Assembly (NCBI GenBank): GCA_947642745.1
Contig: CANRTU010000048.1
Location: 1-34,659, forward strand
Source of the DNA: an uncultured Eubacterium sp.
Lineage (GTDB): Bacteria > Bacillota > Clostridia > Lachnospirales > Lachnospiraceae
Length of the DNA: 34,659 bases
Direction: 5' to 3'
The position numbers and the translations under genes were made by a program. The notes below the pieces were generated by a model. The model saw only the letters and a list, made by a program, of their open reading frames with translations, ran no database searches and was not told the DNA's origin. This document shows, piece after piece, positions 1-8,784 of this stretch. Each line of letters opens with the position of its first letter. Position 1 is the stretch's first letter.

Positions 1-276
1 TTTTTTTTTGAAATTATTACAAAACAATAATTTTGTATTTATCGTATTGCCAAAAGCATCCCCAACTTAAACCCCCCCCCCCCCCCCGAGATTATTATTT
101 ACTGATAACAGGATGGCCCTCCTGTTTCTTTCTTTAAAAAAAAGATATCTATATAAAAGCCGAAAGAACCCGCCCTGCTGTGCTTTCCTGAAAAAATACT
201 GAAACCTGGGCATTTTTTCATTTTTATACCGGATTAAATCCATCTCCAGCCTGTTCATTCTTACTTCTCCTCTCAT
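1..276 (-). pseudogene. Serine acetyltransferase-like sugar O-acetyltransferase, N-terminal part, broken
   Basis: The 69-residue open frame starts MRGEVRMNRLEMDLIRYKNE and ends at a stop right after a run of five Gly codons. The N-terminal helical region (KMPRFQYFFRKAQQGG, then RLLYRYLFF) resembles the CysE-like acetyltransferases of capsule and exopolysaccharide operons, where a Gly-rich turn opens the left-handed beta-helix. Past the stop the same frame continues to the window edge and still reads VGDAFGNTINTK, close to the usual VGHAFGITINPK. The gene therefore continues in frame, but with a Tyr-to-stop type change, several substitutions and about six surplus G. It is the last visible gene of the polysaccharide operon, 174 bp after its neighbour. 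It could be a real pseudogene, a variable locus, or a poor-quality contig end. The family call is an inference from pattern. Confidence 0.5.
72..87. repeat. Homopolymer run of 16 C (poly-G in the coding sense)
   Basis: Sixteen consecutive C on the plus strand lie at the Gly-Gly-Gly turn of the acetyltransferase reading frame on the minus strand. Runs of this length are prone to slippage and to sequencing error. Confidence 0.9.
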
Positions 277-450
277 TATCCTCTCAAAACCACCTTACCG
301 GTTCCAGGTCAATATTCCCGTAAAACTTTAAATATCTTTCCTCCTTCCGTTGGCTCCAGCCAGCCTCTGACAACACTCTTAAAAACCAGCTGTTTCTGCT
401 CTTAATCCGATTTATCAGCTTTTTTATTTATACAACATTCTGTCCGTATT

Positions 451-1509
451 TTATTCCGCTGCCCTGTATTCCGGAAAGAAACCAGCACCTGATAAGTCCC
501 TGCTATGTGACTGCACATTTCTCATTCCACACAGTGTTTCATAGGCATCCCGGTCAAATATCTTTTTTCCTGTACAGAAATCATACTGTCCATGTGGCGC
601 CAGGCAGAGCTTGTACTGGTAAATACCATCATCGGTACCATATCCCCCGCCTAACACAAAGTTTTTCAATCCCTTTTCCTTAGCCCATCTGATAATTTCA
701 TATTTGAGGTAGTCGTTTGGCCTTACATCGAAATACTCACTGTCAGTGCCTCCAAGGTACGAATATGCATTCTGGCTTCCGTAAATAACCAGTTCTGTAG
801 AAACGATCTTTCCTTCATATACAGCATGAAAATACATCACATTGTCTTTCATTTGATTGATATCTTCAAAAAACTGTTTACTGAAATAAAACTCACCTTT
901 CGCTTCAGTGCGGTCCATCGTGGAGTAATAAATGCGAAGAAAGTCTTCCATATGTGAATCATCGTTTTCTATGATTATCTCCAGATGACTGCTATTTGCC
1001 TTCCTCACATTTTTCCTCACTTTTTGCCTGAAATCCATCCACATTTCGTCAAGCGGCATTTCCAAAGAACGGACAACATTATGTGTTCTCGTTTCCACCT
1101 CTCCGTCATAATGCCTGGAATATTCCGTGAAAAGTTCAAATCTTACAAATTCACATACATAGTTATTATCCATACAATACGCTGTATAGGTCTGGTTCAG
1201 CTTATCCCAGTCAGATACATTACCCCAAAAGCCTCCATATCCATAAGGAGTTATCAGATCGAAATACTTTCCTTCTTCAACTTTACCGGCCAGTTTATCG
1301 TCTTTGCCCACATCCCGGCGTAAGACCACATTAATGGCACGATCATCCTCATCTTCATACAGGAACAGTATCGGAGTCCCGTTTTTTTTGTTTTCTCTCA
1401 TAAACGCTTTTGAATATCCGGAAAGATAGTAAATTTCATAGTCAGGAAACGAATGTACTACCCTGTCCCACTGTTCAGACTCCTCTAGCGTATATACTGT
1501 AAGCGCCAT
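451..1509 (-). CDS. FemAB/GNAT-like acyltransferase (Acetyltransf_6 type) of a surface-polysaccharide operon
   Basis: This 352-residue protein fits the FemAB-like or BioF2-like GNAT fold, which transfers an acyl or aminoacyl group to an amino sugar or peptidoglycan amine. The basic patch RQKVRKNVRKAN (about 161-172) and the following stretch match the hinge typical of the group. The second GNAT lobe is seen as FHAVYEGKIVSTELVIYG, then YSYLGGTDSEY and RPNDYLKYEIIRWAKEKG. No signal peptide or membrane segment is visible, so it is cytoplasmic. The start follows GGAGGGATAGGA, which overlaps the stop codon of the upstream gene, so translation is probably coupled. Neighbours (PLP enzyme, ATP-grasp/HAD, sugar transferase) suggest it decorates the nascent repeat unit. 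Donor and acceptor cannot be told from sequence. Confidence 0.75.
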   Translation of the reverse strand: MALTVYTLEESEQWDRVVHSFPDYEIYYLSGYSKAFMRENKKNGTPILFLYEDEDDRAINVVLRRDVGKDDKLAGKVEEGKYFDLITPYGYGGFWGNVSDWDKLNQTYTAYCMDNNYVCEFVRFELFTEYSRHYDGEVETRTHNVVRSLEMPLDEMWMDFRQKVRKNVRKANSSHLEIIIENDDSHMEDFLRIYYSTMDRTEAKGEFYFSKQFFEDINQMKDNVMYFHAVYEGKIVSTELVIYGSQNAYSYLGGTDSEYFDVRPNDYLKYEIIRWAKEKGLKNFVLGGGYGTDDGIYQYKLCLAPHGQYDFCTGKKIFDRDAYETLCGMRNVQSHSRDLSGAGFFPEYRAAE

Positions 1510-1511
1510 TC

Positions 1512-2531
1512 CTATCCCTCCATAAAAGTATTTATCGTATCGACGATCCTGCGCATATCTTGTTCATCATATCTCTGATCACAAACAAGACTAAGCCCGT
1601 TCTGATATACATACAGTTCTCTCTCATCCAGCTTATGACAATCACTTACCGGCCAGTGAACCGGACAGTATATTTCCCTTTCCATCAGATATCGCCTGAG
1701 TTCATCTCTTTTTCCATCAGGTACTATTACCGGCACAAACATCGGGCAGTCTGACGGTTTCATTTCATGAAATACCAGCCACTGTGGAAATGCCTTTCTC
1801 AAAATCTCCGCATTTGTACGTCTTTTGTTCTTTATAAAAACAGAATCCAGTTTCTGAGCCAGACGGACATCCCTCTCCGCTGCCGGCACTATACCCACGT
1901 CATCCAGCAATGCTTCGGCATCATCAAAAACATTCAGATATTCTTTGTCATGGGTCTTTGGAGCGCTGATATAACTGCTTTTCAGTTCCATTGCTTTCAT
2001 TCGAAGACCGGTATAGTCATGATCATCGTGATCATCTGCAAGTAATTTCCGGTGATCTCTGTTCCATGCATATCCGCCGGTCCAGATACCGCACCATTTC
2101 CGAAGTGAACCGAAATAATAGTCAGCATCGGAATATGTGTTAGAAAAAACAGAGTGTGATACATCCCTGATCACAATGCCTTTATATAATGAAAGATCAG
2201 ATTTTTCCCCTGTATATCCGAAATAATCCATCACAAACAGCACATCAGATTCCGTGCTGATATCCTGGATCAGACTTTCCAGATAATAAACCGGATAAAA
2301 TTTAACTTCTAACCCGGCATCCAGAAAAGGCTGGATCATCGTATGGCAGCACCATGACGGCATAGCTACCGTATGAACTTTTGCATGTTCTTTCATATCT
2401 TTTATGACAGCTCTAAGCGCTGCCCGTCCGGATAAATACCAGCTTATACTGTTATTGAACAGCCTGTATGCTTTATCAGTGCAGGGTACATCCCAGAACT
2501 CACTTCCTATTTCCATATCTTCCTCAATCAT
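1512..2531 (-). CDS. DegT/DnrJ-like PLP-dependent enzyme
   Basis: A 339-residue fold type I PLP protein, shorter and more divergent than standard DegT sugar aminotransferases (about 370-400). The likely Schiff-base lysine is K145 in GSLRKWCGIWTGGYAW, and D123 in VIRDVSHSVFS is in the position that contacts the pyridine nitrogen. The early segment SGRAALRAVIKDM resembles the SGR/SGT loop that holds the phosphate. It is probably an aminotransferase or related enzyme acting on a nucleotide sugar or small amino compound used by the operon; the substrate is unknown. The first ATG overlaps the upstream stop by 8 bp but has no good ribosome site. An internal ATG five codons on, preceded by GAGGAAG, is an alternative start (2516). 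Confidence 0.7.
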   Translation of the reverse strand: MIEEDMEIGSEFWDVPCTDKAYRLFNNSISWYLSGRAALRAVIKDMKEHAKVHTVAMPSWCCHTMIQPFLDAGLEVKFYPVYYLESLIQDISTESDVLFVMDYFGYTGEKSDLSLYKGIVIRDVSHSVFSNTYSDADYYFGSLRKWCGIWTGGYAWNRDHRKLLADDHDDHDYTGLRMKAMELKSSYISAPKTHDKEYLNVFDDAEALLDDVGIVPAAERDVRLAQKLDSVFIKNKRRTNAEILRKAFPQWLVFHEMKPSDCPMFVPVIVPDGKRDELRRYLMEREIYCPVHWPVSDCHKLDERELYVYQNGLSLVCDQRYDEQDMRRIVDTINTFMEG

Positions 2532-3810
2532 CAGCCCAGTCTGTCAGGCAGTTAAAATTGGATACATCAAATGTAGGCATATTTGTATGTGCTTTTATGG
2601 CTGCCCGTTCCGCATATGCATTGTCGATAAAAATCGAAGGTTTATCGTTATTCACATACTCATACTTCATCCTGTCCGGCGGCACTTCAATGATTTCTGA
2701 GAAAATGTCCTCATTCAGATGAATATTTTTCATCGTTTCATGAATATCGTATGGGTGCTTTGTAAGCAGCACGATTTCTATCCCCTTATTCAGACACTGG
2801 TACACGAAACGCATAGCCTCAGTATTGTACTTTTCCCTGTGAAAAACTAACGTATCATCAAAATCGAGATATACCCTTTCATACCTGTAATCAATTTTAA
2901 ACCTGTCAATATATGTTTTATCTGACTGTATTCTGTACTGATTAGGGGTAATCCCAATCTCCATCCCTGAAAAATCGCATAATGCCAGAAGCGGAAGATT
3001 TACATCAAGACTTTTGCTAAGATCAAAAGTCCCTGCAAACCGTGTACAAATCTCCATCAGCTTATATCTGCCGTCTGAACTTTTCTTACACTGGGCAAAC
3101 CAGTATCCGTGAAACTCTATATGCTCCGACAGTACATGGATCATATGCTTAATTTCCTCTGTAAGTTCCATGGTCTGCGAACGTGCGGATATTCCATTCA
3201 GCAGCCTCGTTCTCGTTCTTGGCTGAATAAAACGCACGTTACCGTGCCTGTCTGTAAAGCAGTCTATGGTTATCTCATCACCCGGGAGATATTCACATAA
3301 CACATAATCAATCCCGCTGGTTTTTAATTTTTCCAGTTCCCGGCCATTACTTATAAGGTGTGCATTTCTTCCCCCCTGACCCATATCATCCTTCGCAAAC
3401 AGAGGAAATTGCGGAGCATCATATGTATATGTTTCTGGCACAATATCAGTCCCGTCAAGTACTTTGTATGTGAGGGATTTATACCTGCATAATCGTGCTG
3501 TTTCCAATGGTGAGCACACAATTATCGCATGAATCTGTTCTTCATGCTCCATTAAGGTCACCGCCGCAGAATCATGCGTAGGAATAATAAACTTAATATT
3601 CTGCTCATCCAGTATGTTATTCAGGCGCCTGACAAATAAAGGATCATCCGTATATGGCAGATCGGTAACAGCGTCATTACTTATAAAAGTAGAATGATTA
3701 TCATAACTGCACCCCATTACCGGATGAAACAGCAGACTGTTCTTCAGGGCAAAATAAACCGCAATCTGGTTATACCCTCCTCCTCCGAATATCATGACAT
3801 TAGTTCTCAT
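2524..3810 (-). CDS. ATP-grasp ligase fused to a HAD-type phosphatase domain
   Basis: The 428-residue protein has two domains. Residues about 1-300 form a CarB-like ATP-grasp ligase: Rossmann-like start MIFGGGGYNQIAV, ATP lysine K140 in FPLFAKDDMGQGGRNAH, a CEYLPGDEITID strand, and the metal motif EICTRFAG (E253, R257). Residues about 310-420 form a HAD domain with motif I DFDDT (316-320), motif II LLTKH (T350), motif III lysine K382 and motif IV FIDNAYAER (D396). ATP-grasp enzymes join a carboxylate to an amine through an acyl phosphate, so this may activate an amino acid or sugar acid for transfer. It overlaps the sugar transferase by 11 bp and the PLP gene by 8 bp, a tightly coupled operon. 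Substrate and the role of the HAD domain are unknown. Confidence 0.8.
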   Translation of the reverse strand: MRTNVMIFGGGGYNQIAVYFALKNSLLFHPVMGCSYDNHSTFISNDAVTDLPYTDDPLFVRRLNNILDEQNIKFIIPTHDSAAVTLMEHEEQIHAIIVCSPLETARLCRYKSLTYKVLDGTDIVPETYTYDAPQFPLFAKDDMGQGGRNAHLISNGRELEKLKTSGIDYVLCEYLPGDEITIDCFTDRHGNVRFIQPRTRTRLLNGISARSQTMELTEEIKHMIHVLSEHIEFHGYWFAQCKKSSDGRYKLMEICTRFAGTFDLSKSLDVNLPLLALCDFSGMEIGITPNQYRIQSDKTYIDRFKIDYRYERVYLDFDDTLVFHREKYNTEAMRFVYQCLNKGIEIVLLTKHPYDIHETMKNIHLNEDIFSEIIEVPPDRMKYEYVNNDKPSIFIDNAYAERAAIKAHTNMPTFDVSNFNCLTDWADD

Positions 3811-4555
3811 TCTGATCGCCTCGTTCTATATCTAATGGTCTGTATATTACGCCATCTTTCTCTATGAAGCTTCCGGTTTCAATATTTTCACGTTTAAATA
3901 CCACACCTATGGTCTTCAATACCAGCTTCACATCGTTTATAAACGTAATGCGGGACACATACTCCAGATCCATCTTAAATTTATCTTCCCATGAAACGTA
4001 GTTTCTCCCGTTCACCTGTGCCAGACCTGAAAGTCCCGGTCTGACATCGCATCTGTGTCTTTCTTCTTTTGTATAATATGGCATATATCTTACTGGGAGG
4101 GCTCTGGGTCCTATAATGCTCATATCTCCCGACATAATGTTAAAGAGCGAAGCCAGCTCATCACAACTCGTACTGCGAATGAATTTTCCGAAACTGGTCA
4201 GCCTCTCTTCATCTGGCAGAGGTTTTCCTTCGGCATCTGCCGCATCTGTCATGGTTCGGAATTTTTTTATCCTGAATGCCACGCCGCCAAGTCCGGAACG
4301 CTCCTGTGTAAATATCACCGGACTGCCCAGCTTCAGCCTGACCGCAATGGAAACCACCACCAGCACCGGCCAGAAAATAACAAGTGCGAAAAGGGATAGC
4401 CCAAAATCCAGCGGGCGCTTAAAATGCTTCTCGTACACGCCATAAGGTTTATGACCTTTCACCCATCCCTTTTTCTTTTCAATTCCACTGACAATAAATC
4501 CGGGTACAAGACATATGCCAGCTAATATCAGGAGGTATCTTATGATTTTTCTCAT
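3800..4555 (-). CDS. Initiating sugar transferase (small monotopic phosphoglycosyl transferase, WcaJ/PglC type)
   Basis: It transfers a sugar phosphate from a UDP-sugar to undecaprenyl phosphate, the first membrane step of polysaccharide or glycan assembly. Family marks seen: KRPLDFGLS (46-54) leading into a re-entrant hydrophobic helix (about 52-72), FRIKKFRTM (94-102), the catalytic Asp-Glu pair D132/E133 in RSTSCDELASLFN, and SIIGPRALPVRY (146-157). An extra N-terminal hydrophobic segment (about 4-23) is present. Its 251 residues exceed the roughly 200 of bare PglC enzymes. Ser-Cys-Asp-Glu replaces the common Ser-Leu-Asp-Glu. It is the first gene of the operon after an 838-bp gap, with a GGTGAGG ribosome site before ATG. 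Confidence 0.9.
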   Translation of the reverse strand: MRKIIRYLLILAGICLVPGFIVSGIEKKKGWVKGHKPYGVYEKHFKRPLDFGLSLFALVIFWPVLVVVSIAVRLKLGSPVIFTQERSGLGGVAFRIKKFRTMTDAADAEGKPLPDEERLTSFGKFIRSTSCDELASLFNIMSGDMSIIGPRALPVRYMPYYTKEERHRCDVRPGLSGLAQVNGRNYVSWEDKFKMDLEYVSRITFINDVKLVLKTIGVVFKRENIETGSFIEKDGVIYRPLDIERGDQNEN

Positions 4556-5393
4556 GTTAACCTCACCCTGCTCTTTCTCTATATCTTATGTTTTTTCAAA
4601 ACAAACATGCATAATTTTGATGTTCAGATCCTGTTCCTCTTTGGCGATGCTTTCCAGAATACAAAAGCCGGTCTGTCATTCCTCCTGCTAAACGGGAGCT
4701 TATCCGTACAGAAGCATCCCCACTCATCATGTTCACTCCATAACATTTTTAAAGTCTGCATTTAATACATCATATCTTAAAGCCGGACTTGAAAATAAAA
4801 ATATCCAGCTCTGACGGATGCTCCGCCTGTAACATGTGCACTGTCAGCCCTTTCCATTCCAGCGCAGCGTGGCCACGTCCGCCAGCCTTTTTACTTTACA
4901 GGACCATTTTCCTATAAAGTAAAAAACCGACGTGATACTATCACCCCGGTTTTCTGATGTTTTCATACAGATACATCACTCAACCGTTTTTGTACTCTGT
5001 CGCAGCTTCTGCATCAGATCCGGAGTATTTTCTGGCTGGACACCGTGATTGCACCCTATAATGACATGGCCCGCTCATTTCCCGCCAGATTCACCAAAGA
5101 CTGAAAACTCTTACCATAACTGCCTGAAACATCCGGCAAATAAGACTGCCACCTTGGAGCATAGGTTCATTTCAAAAATTTCTTACTAAAGTTTCCTGGC
5201 AAAAAGTTTCTTATACGACACTTTCATGACATATTCTGATACAGCTTTTTATGTCAGATCAATCCTGAAAATTCTATTCATCCACGATAATCCTGATCCA
5301 AAGCTTATTTTAAATTCTTAAATTCCAACTAAATAAATCCGTCTGACAGCGATTAAAAGCGGTTTCCAAAGGAGTCGTATGCGGCTGCGGTAT
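4556..5393. other. Noncoding gap between two polysaccharide transcription units
   Basis: No convincing gene lies here. It holds the intrinsic terminator described separately and an adjacent AT-rich hairpin whose 15-bp arms (4889-4903 and 4910-4924) differ at one position. The promoter of the sugar-transferase operon should lie in the left part, but no clear box pair was recognised. A short minus-strand stretch around 4980-5045 reads like coding relic (GSDAEAATEYKNG then stop), without a start or family match. Confidence 0.5.
4919..4953 (-). terminator. Intrinsic terminator of the PglE-like aminotransferase unit
   Basis: Read on the minus strand, AAACCGGGGTGATA pairs with TATCACGTCGGTTT (12 of 14 positions) around a 1-nt centre, followed by a T run. 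The plus strand also ends in TTTT, so it may work both ways. It lies about 440 bp beyond the aminotransferase stop and separates that gene from the downstream sugar-transferase operon. Confidence 0.65.
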
Positions 5394-6707
5394 TTATGGA
5401 ATGGATATCCCGGACACGCCCTGGTCAAAACATCTGTGTATCACTTCAATGACCACATCCTGCTGTGCCGGAGTCATTTTATTATCGCTGGGCAGACAAA
5501 GCCCCCGCTGAAAAAGATCCATTCCCACATCCATACAAACGCCGGGCCGGTATGCATCCGTCCTTGCCCTGCCGTTGCCCTCCCTGGTTACAAAGGGATT
5601 CATCCGGTAAACCGGCTGCATATGCATCGGCTTCCAGAGCGGACGCCCCTCGGCATTAATGCTGTTCATCGCCTCCAGCATTTCCATCGGGCAGCTTTTG
5701 CCGCTTTCCTTTATATAAATGCTTTCTGTTTCTCCCATCACCTGCCTGCACATCGCATCCTCGTCAACCAGCAGGCAGCTGAGCCAGAAATTGGGATCTG
5801 AATGATCCCCGTCATAAGGATTCATGGATACCGGCAGATCTTTGAGTCCCTCTTTGTACCTTTCATAAACGGCCTTTTTCTGGCTGATATGCTCTTCCAG
5901 ATACGGGATCTGTCCCCGGACCACGCCTGCGATTACATTACTCATCCGGTAATTATAGCCCAGTTCTTCGTGCTGGTACCAGGACGCCTTTTCACGGCTC
6001 TGGGTGGACCATTTCCTGACTTTCTTTGCATCTTCCGGATTATCTGTTAAAAACATTCCTCCGGCGCTGCCGCAGATAATTTTATTTCCATTAAAAGAAA
6101 TGCAGTTATAATTACCAAAAGTACCTGTCTGTCTTCCATTATAAGAGGCTCCCAGTGACTCAGCGGCATCCTCCACAAGCAGCGCCTGGTGACTGCGGAC
6201 AATTTCAAGAATTTCATCCATCTTTGCGGGCGTCCCGTAAAGATGCGCCAGTACCACCAGCCTGACCTGCGGATACAGTTCAAAGGCCTTTTCCAGGGCA
6301 GCCGGGTCCATATTCCAGGTATCCCGCTCAGTGTCAATAAAAACCGGTATGCCGCCTTCGTATACAACCGGATTTACAGTAGCGTCAAACGTCATGTCCG
6401 AACAAAACACCCTGCGACCGTTCAGACTTCCTTTACCAATTTCCGAAGCGCCATAAAGCTTCTCCCCTGCCAGCTTCACTGCCAGGTGCAGCGCAGCTGT
6501 ACCGGAAGACAGAGCGACCGTATAGCCACAGCCGGTTTTTTGCGCCATAAGCGTTTCTATTTCATTGATGTTTGCCCCCACCGTGGACATCCAGTTTGTT
6601 TCAAACGCCTCTGTCATGTATTTCAGCTCTTCCCCATGCATGGTAGGTGAAGACAGCCACAGTCTGGACTCAAACGGTAAGATACCTGCCTGTTCTTTCC
6701 TAAACAT
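5394..6707 (-). CDS. DegT/DnrJ/EryC1/StrS nucleotide-sugar aminotransferase (PglE-like)
   Basis: A 437-residue fold type I PLP enzyme that puts an amino group on a keto sugar nucleotide, as in bacillosamine-type pathways. Visible marks: WLSSPTMHGEELKYMTEAF and the NWMSTVGANI start typical of PglE-like proteins, the phosphate-binding ALSSGTAALHLA (65-76), D180 in VEDAAESLGA, and Schiff-base lysine K209 in SFNGNKIICGSAGG. The tail carries WKPMHMQPVYRMNPF and RGLCLPSDNKMTPAQQ, which form the substrate pocket in this family. It is longer than the usual 370-390 residues. It has its own promoter and terminator, so it is a single-gene unit feeding the adjacent polysaccharide operon. The exact sugar is inferred only from family resemblance. 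Confidence 0.9.
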   Translation of the reverse strand: MFRKEQAGILPFESRLWLSSPTMHGEELKYMTEAFETNWMSTVGANINEIETLMAQKTGCGYTVALSSGTAALHLAVKLAGEKLYGASEIGKGSLNGRRVFCSDMTFDATVNPVVYEGGIPVFIDTERDTWNMDPAALEKAFELYPQVRLVVLAHLYGTPAKMDEILEIVRSHQALLVEDAAESLGASYNGRQTGTFGNYNCISFNGNKIICGSAGGMFLTDNPEDAKKVRKWSTQSREKASWYQHEELGYNYRMSNVIAGVVRGQIPYLEEHISQKKAVYERYKEGLKDLPVSMNPYDGDHSDPNFWLSCLLVDEDAMCRQVMGETESIYIKESGKSCPMEMLEAMNSINAEGRPLWKPMHMQPVYRMNPFVTREGNGRARTDAYRPGVCMDVGMDLFQRGLCLPSDNKMTPAQQDVVIEVIHRCFDQGVSGISIP

Positions 6708-6854
6708 AATGTAACCCTCATTTCCTCCGGCGTACTGAAACCGGACCCGCAGATCCGTTATGATTCAGTGTCTTTTACGACACATAAAAAGCAAAAAACA
6801 GAGCTTCCGGCACGCATTTTCAATGATTCTAATACGTCCTCTTAAGCTTTCTCA

Positions 6855-6883
6855 AATGTAGCACATCTACCTGTACTTGTCAA
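6855..6883 (-). promoter_or_regulatory. Sigma-A-type promoter of the PglE-like aminotransferase
   Basis: On the minus strand TTGACA (6878-6883) is followed after 17 bp by TACATT (6855-6860). The first transcribed base would be near 6848, leaving a leader of about 140 nt before the start codon. Confidence 0.65.
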
Positions 6884-6991
6884 TGCCAACTTTTTCATGA
6901 CTATCCATCATTCAGCCTGTATGACGCATCCCGAAGCCGCCGGAAACTTTAAGATAAAATGCAAACATTTTATGACAAATTTTTCACACTT

Positions 6992-7020
6992 TTGTCACAA
7001 AATAGTAATTACCATATACT
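6992..7020 (+). promoter_or_regulatory. Probable promoter of the VanZ-RDD gene
   Basis: TTGTCA (6992-6997), a 17-bp spacer, then TATACT (7015-7020). A second -10-like box TATAAT overlaps at 7020-7025. The gene start is about 110 bp downstream. Confidence 0.5.
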
Positions 7021-7135
7021 ATAATATACAAAATATGTGCCTGTATGCGTTCCGGATCAGAAAAATCATCCCTGGTCTGTAAAGCCGTACATGGATCGTA
7101 TTTACTGGCAAATAAAAAATAAGGAAGTGGACACT

Positions 7136-8176
7136 ATGGGACTCTATATAAAAATCATCCAGCAGGCGGTACTGTTTTTTCCGGTTGTAGCGCTGCTGTT
7201 TACCCTGCCCTATATGTTTTATAACTATCACAAATACGGCTCCGTCCGCAGTCTGAGGATTCTGATCGTGTACTCTCTGATTCTGTACCTGATCTGTGTG
7301 TATTTTCTGGTGATCCTGCCGCTGCCTTCCAGGGAATCTGTGGCAGCCATGACCGGCCCCCGGATGCAGCTGATTCCTTTTGCTTTTGTGGGAGACATTC
7401 TGAAAGAATCCTGTTTCGATCCGGAAAAACCTGCCACATACCTGTCCCTGATCAAAAACAGGGCTGTATTCCAGGTACTGTTTAATCTACTGATGACACT
7501 GCCCTTTGGAATTTATTTAAGATATTATTTTCGCTTTTCCCTGCAAAAAACAGCGCTGTATGCTTTTCTCCTTTCGCTGTTTCTGGAACTGACACAGCTG
7601 TCCGGCCTGTACTTTTATTATCCAGGGAGCTACCGGCTCTTTGACGTGGATGATCTGATGGCGAATACACTGGGCAGCGTCGCCGGATACTTTGTCATCA
7701 AACCATTTTTAGGCATTCTGCCCGCACGGTCACAGATTGATGCGGAAAGCCTGCGCAGGGGCCAGGAAATATCAATGACCAGACGGATGTTCTCCCTGGT
7801 TACCGACTTGTTCTTCGCCACGATTGTTTCCCTGATACTAAGGACGCTGCTTCCCCTGCCCGGCCGTTCCGCTTTTGATACGCAGATTCTGCTTTTTGCC
7901 GCCTATTTTATCATCCTGCCTGTTTTATTAAAGGGCATGACCCCGGGCAAAATGCTGACACGAATCAGGATCGTGTCAGCGGATGGAAGCCGTGCCGGCT
8001 GGTATCAGTTTATGATCCGCTATGGCAGTGTGGCAGCCATTTTCTGGCTGTTTCCGATTTTGTGGTGCTTCTGGCTTTTGTATGCGGTTATAATCATGGC
8101 AAAGCGACAGCCCCTGTTTTATGAAAAACTGTCACGGACGAAGCTGGTCAGTACGATTCAGGCGGATCAGTTATAA
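7136..8176 (+). CDS. VanZ-RDD fusion membrane protein
   Basis: The 346-residue protein joins two integral membrane domains. The N-terminal two-thirds is VanZ-like: hydrophobic helices, MQLIPFAFVGDIL, an intracellular loop, LELTQLSGLYFYYPGSYRLF and the family signature FDVDDLMANTLGSVAGY. The C-terminal third is an RDD domain, beginning RRMFSLVTDLFF and containing KGMTPGKMLTRIRIV, the hallmark between its helices. VanZ proteins are linked to low-level teicoplanin and lipoglycopeptide resistance; RDD domains are of mostly unknown membrane function. The start at 7136 is preferred over an in-frame ATG at 7037 because AAGGAAG lies 8 bp before it and the promoter lies between. It is divergent from the aminotransferase. 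Whether it affects antibiotic susceptibility cannot be told. Confidence 0.85.
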   Translation: MGLYIKIIQQAVLFFPVVALLFTLPYMFYNYHKYGSVRSLRILIVYSLILYLICVYFLVILPLPSRESVAAMTGPRMQLIPFAFVGDILKESCFDPEKPATYLSLIKNRAVFQVLFNLLMTLPFGIYLRYYFRFSLQKTALYAFLLSLFLELTQLSGLYFYYPGSYRLFDVDDLMANTLGSVAGYFVIKPFLGILPARSQIDAESLRRGQEISMTRRMFSLVTDLFFATIVSLILRTLLPLPGRSAFDTQILLFAAYFIILPVLLKGMTPGKMLTRIRIVSADGSRAGWYQFMIRYGSVAAIFWLFPILWCFWLLYAVIIMAKRQPLFYEKLSRTKLVSTIQADQL

Positions 8177-8206
8177 CAATAAAATATAAATAAAACTTAA
8201 GCATTC

Positions 8207-8239
8207 ATACGCAGGCTGTTTTACAGACAGTCTGCGTAT
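8207..8239 (+). terminator. Stem-loop after the VanZ-RDD gene, possible terminator
   Basis: ATACGCAGGCT and AGTCTGCGTAT form an 11-bp stem with one G-T wobble, 30 bp after the stop codon. No clean T run follows, so termination is not certain. Confidence 0.35.
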
Positions 8240-8571
8240 ATTACAATCTGACATCCCTGTGCATATGTTTCATAATTCACAATGCCATTTTCTTAAGCGT
8301 TCCCCAGCCGGAGTTCAGGTATGCAGTGCTCCTGGTTAACATTTTTTACCAGCACGGATGACCAGCCCGGACACTATTGAAAAGCGCTTTCACCGGCTGG
8401 TCAAAAAACATCTTATGACATCCTGCTCCACCACAGCCTGTATATTCCGTTTTCTGACAGAATCCCTGTGCCTGCCCGCCAGCCTGCGGAGAAAGCCATG
8501 TCACTTATCTCCCTGTTGATCCAACACAGATTCCCGGACATAAACTGCCTGCTTTGAAATCCTTATCCTGA

Positions 8572-8784
8572 AGCGTGTCTGAAAAATGCTTTCTGTGAGA
8601 TATATCCTAAAGGGCATGATATGCTTTACATTTAGTACATAAAGGGCATGATATGGAGATTTCATCCTGAATTTATGAAGTGTACCTAAAAGGCATGTTA
8701 TAGCAGGCTACACTGACCAGATTCGGGATAAATTCCCTGCAAACCTGTGAGTGCAGGTCATGGGAATGATTTTTCAGACACGCT
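8572..8784. mobile_element. MITE-like element, copy A (213 bp) with iteron-like units
   Basis: Perfect 16-bp terminal inverted repeats: AGCGTGTCTGAAAAAT at 8572-8587 and its complement at 8769-8784. The inside has no gene. It carries units of the CCTAAAGGGCATGATATGC type at 8606-8624, 8639-8657 and 8685-8703; the first two are separated by 14 bp, the same spacing as in copy C. The right ends of copies A and C share about 20 bp besides the inverted repeat. Target-site duplication is not obvious. Confidence 0.75.
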
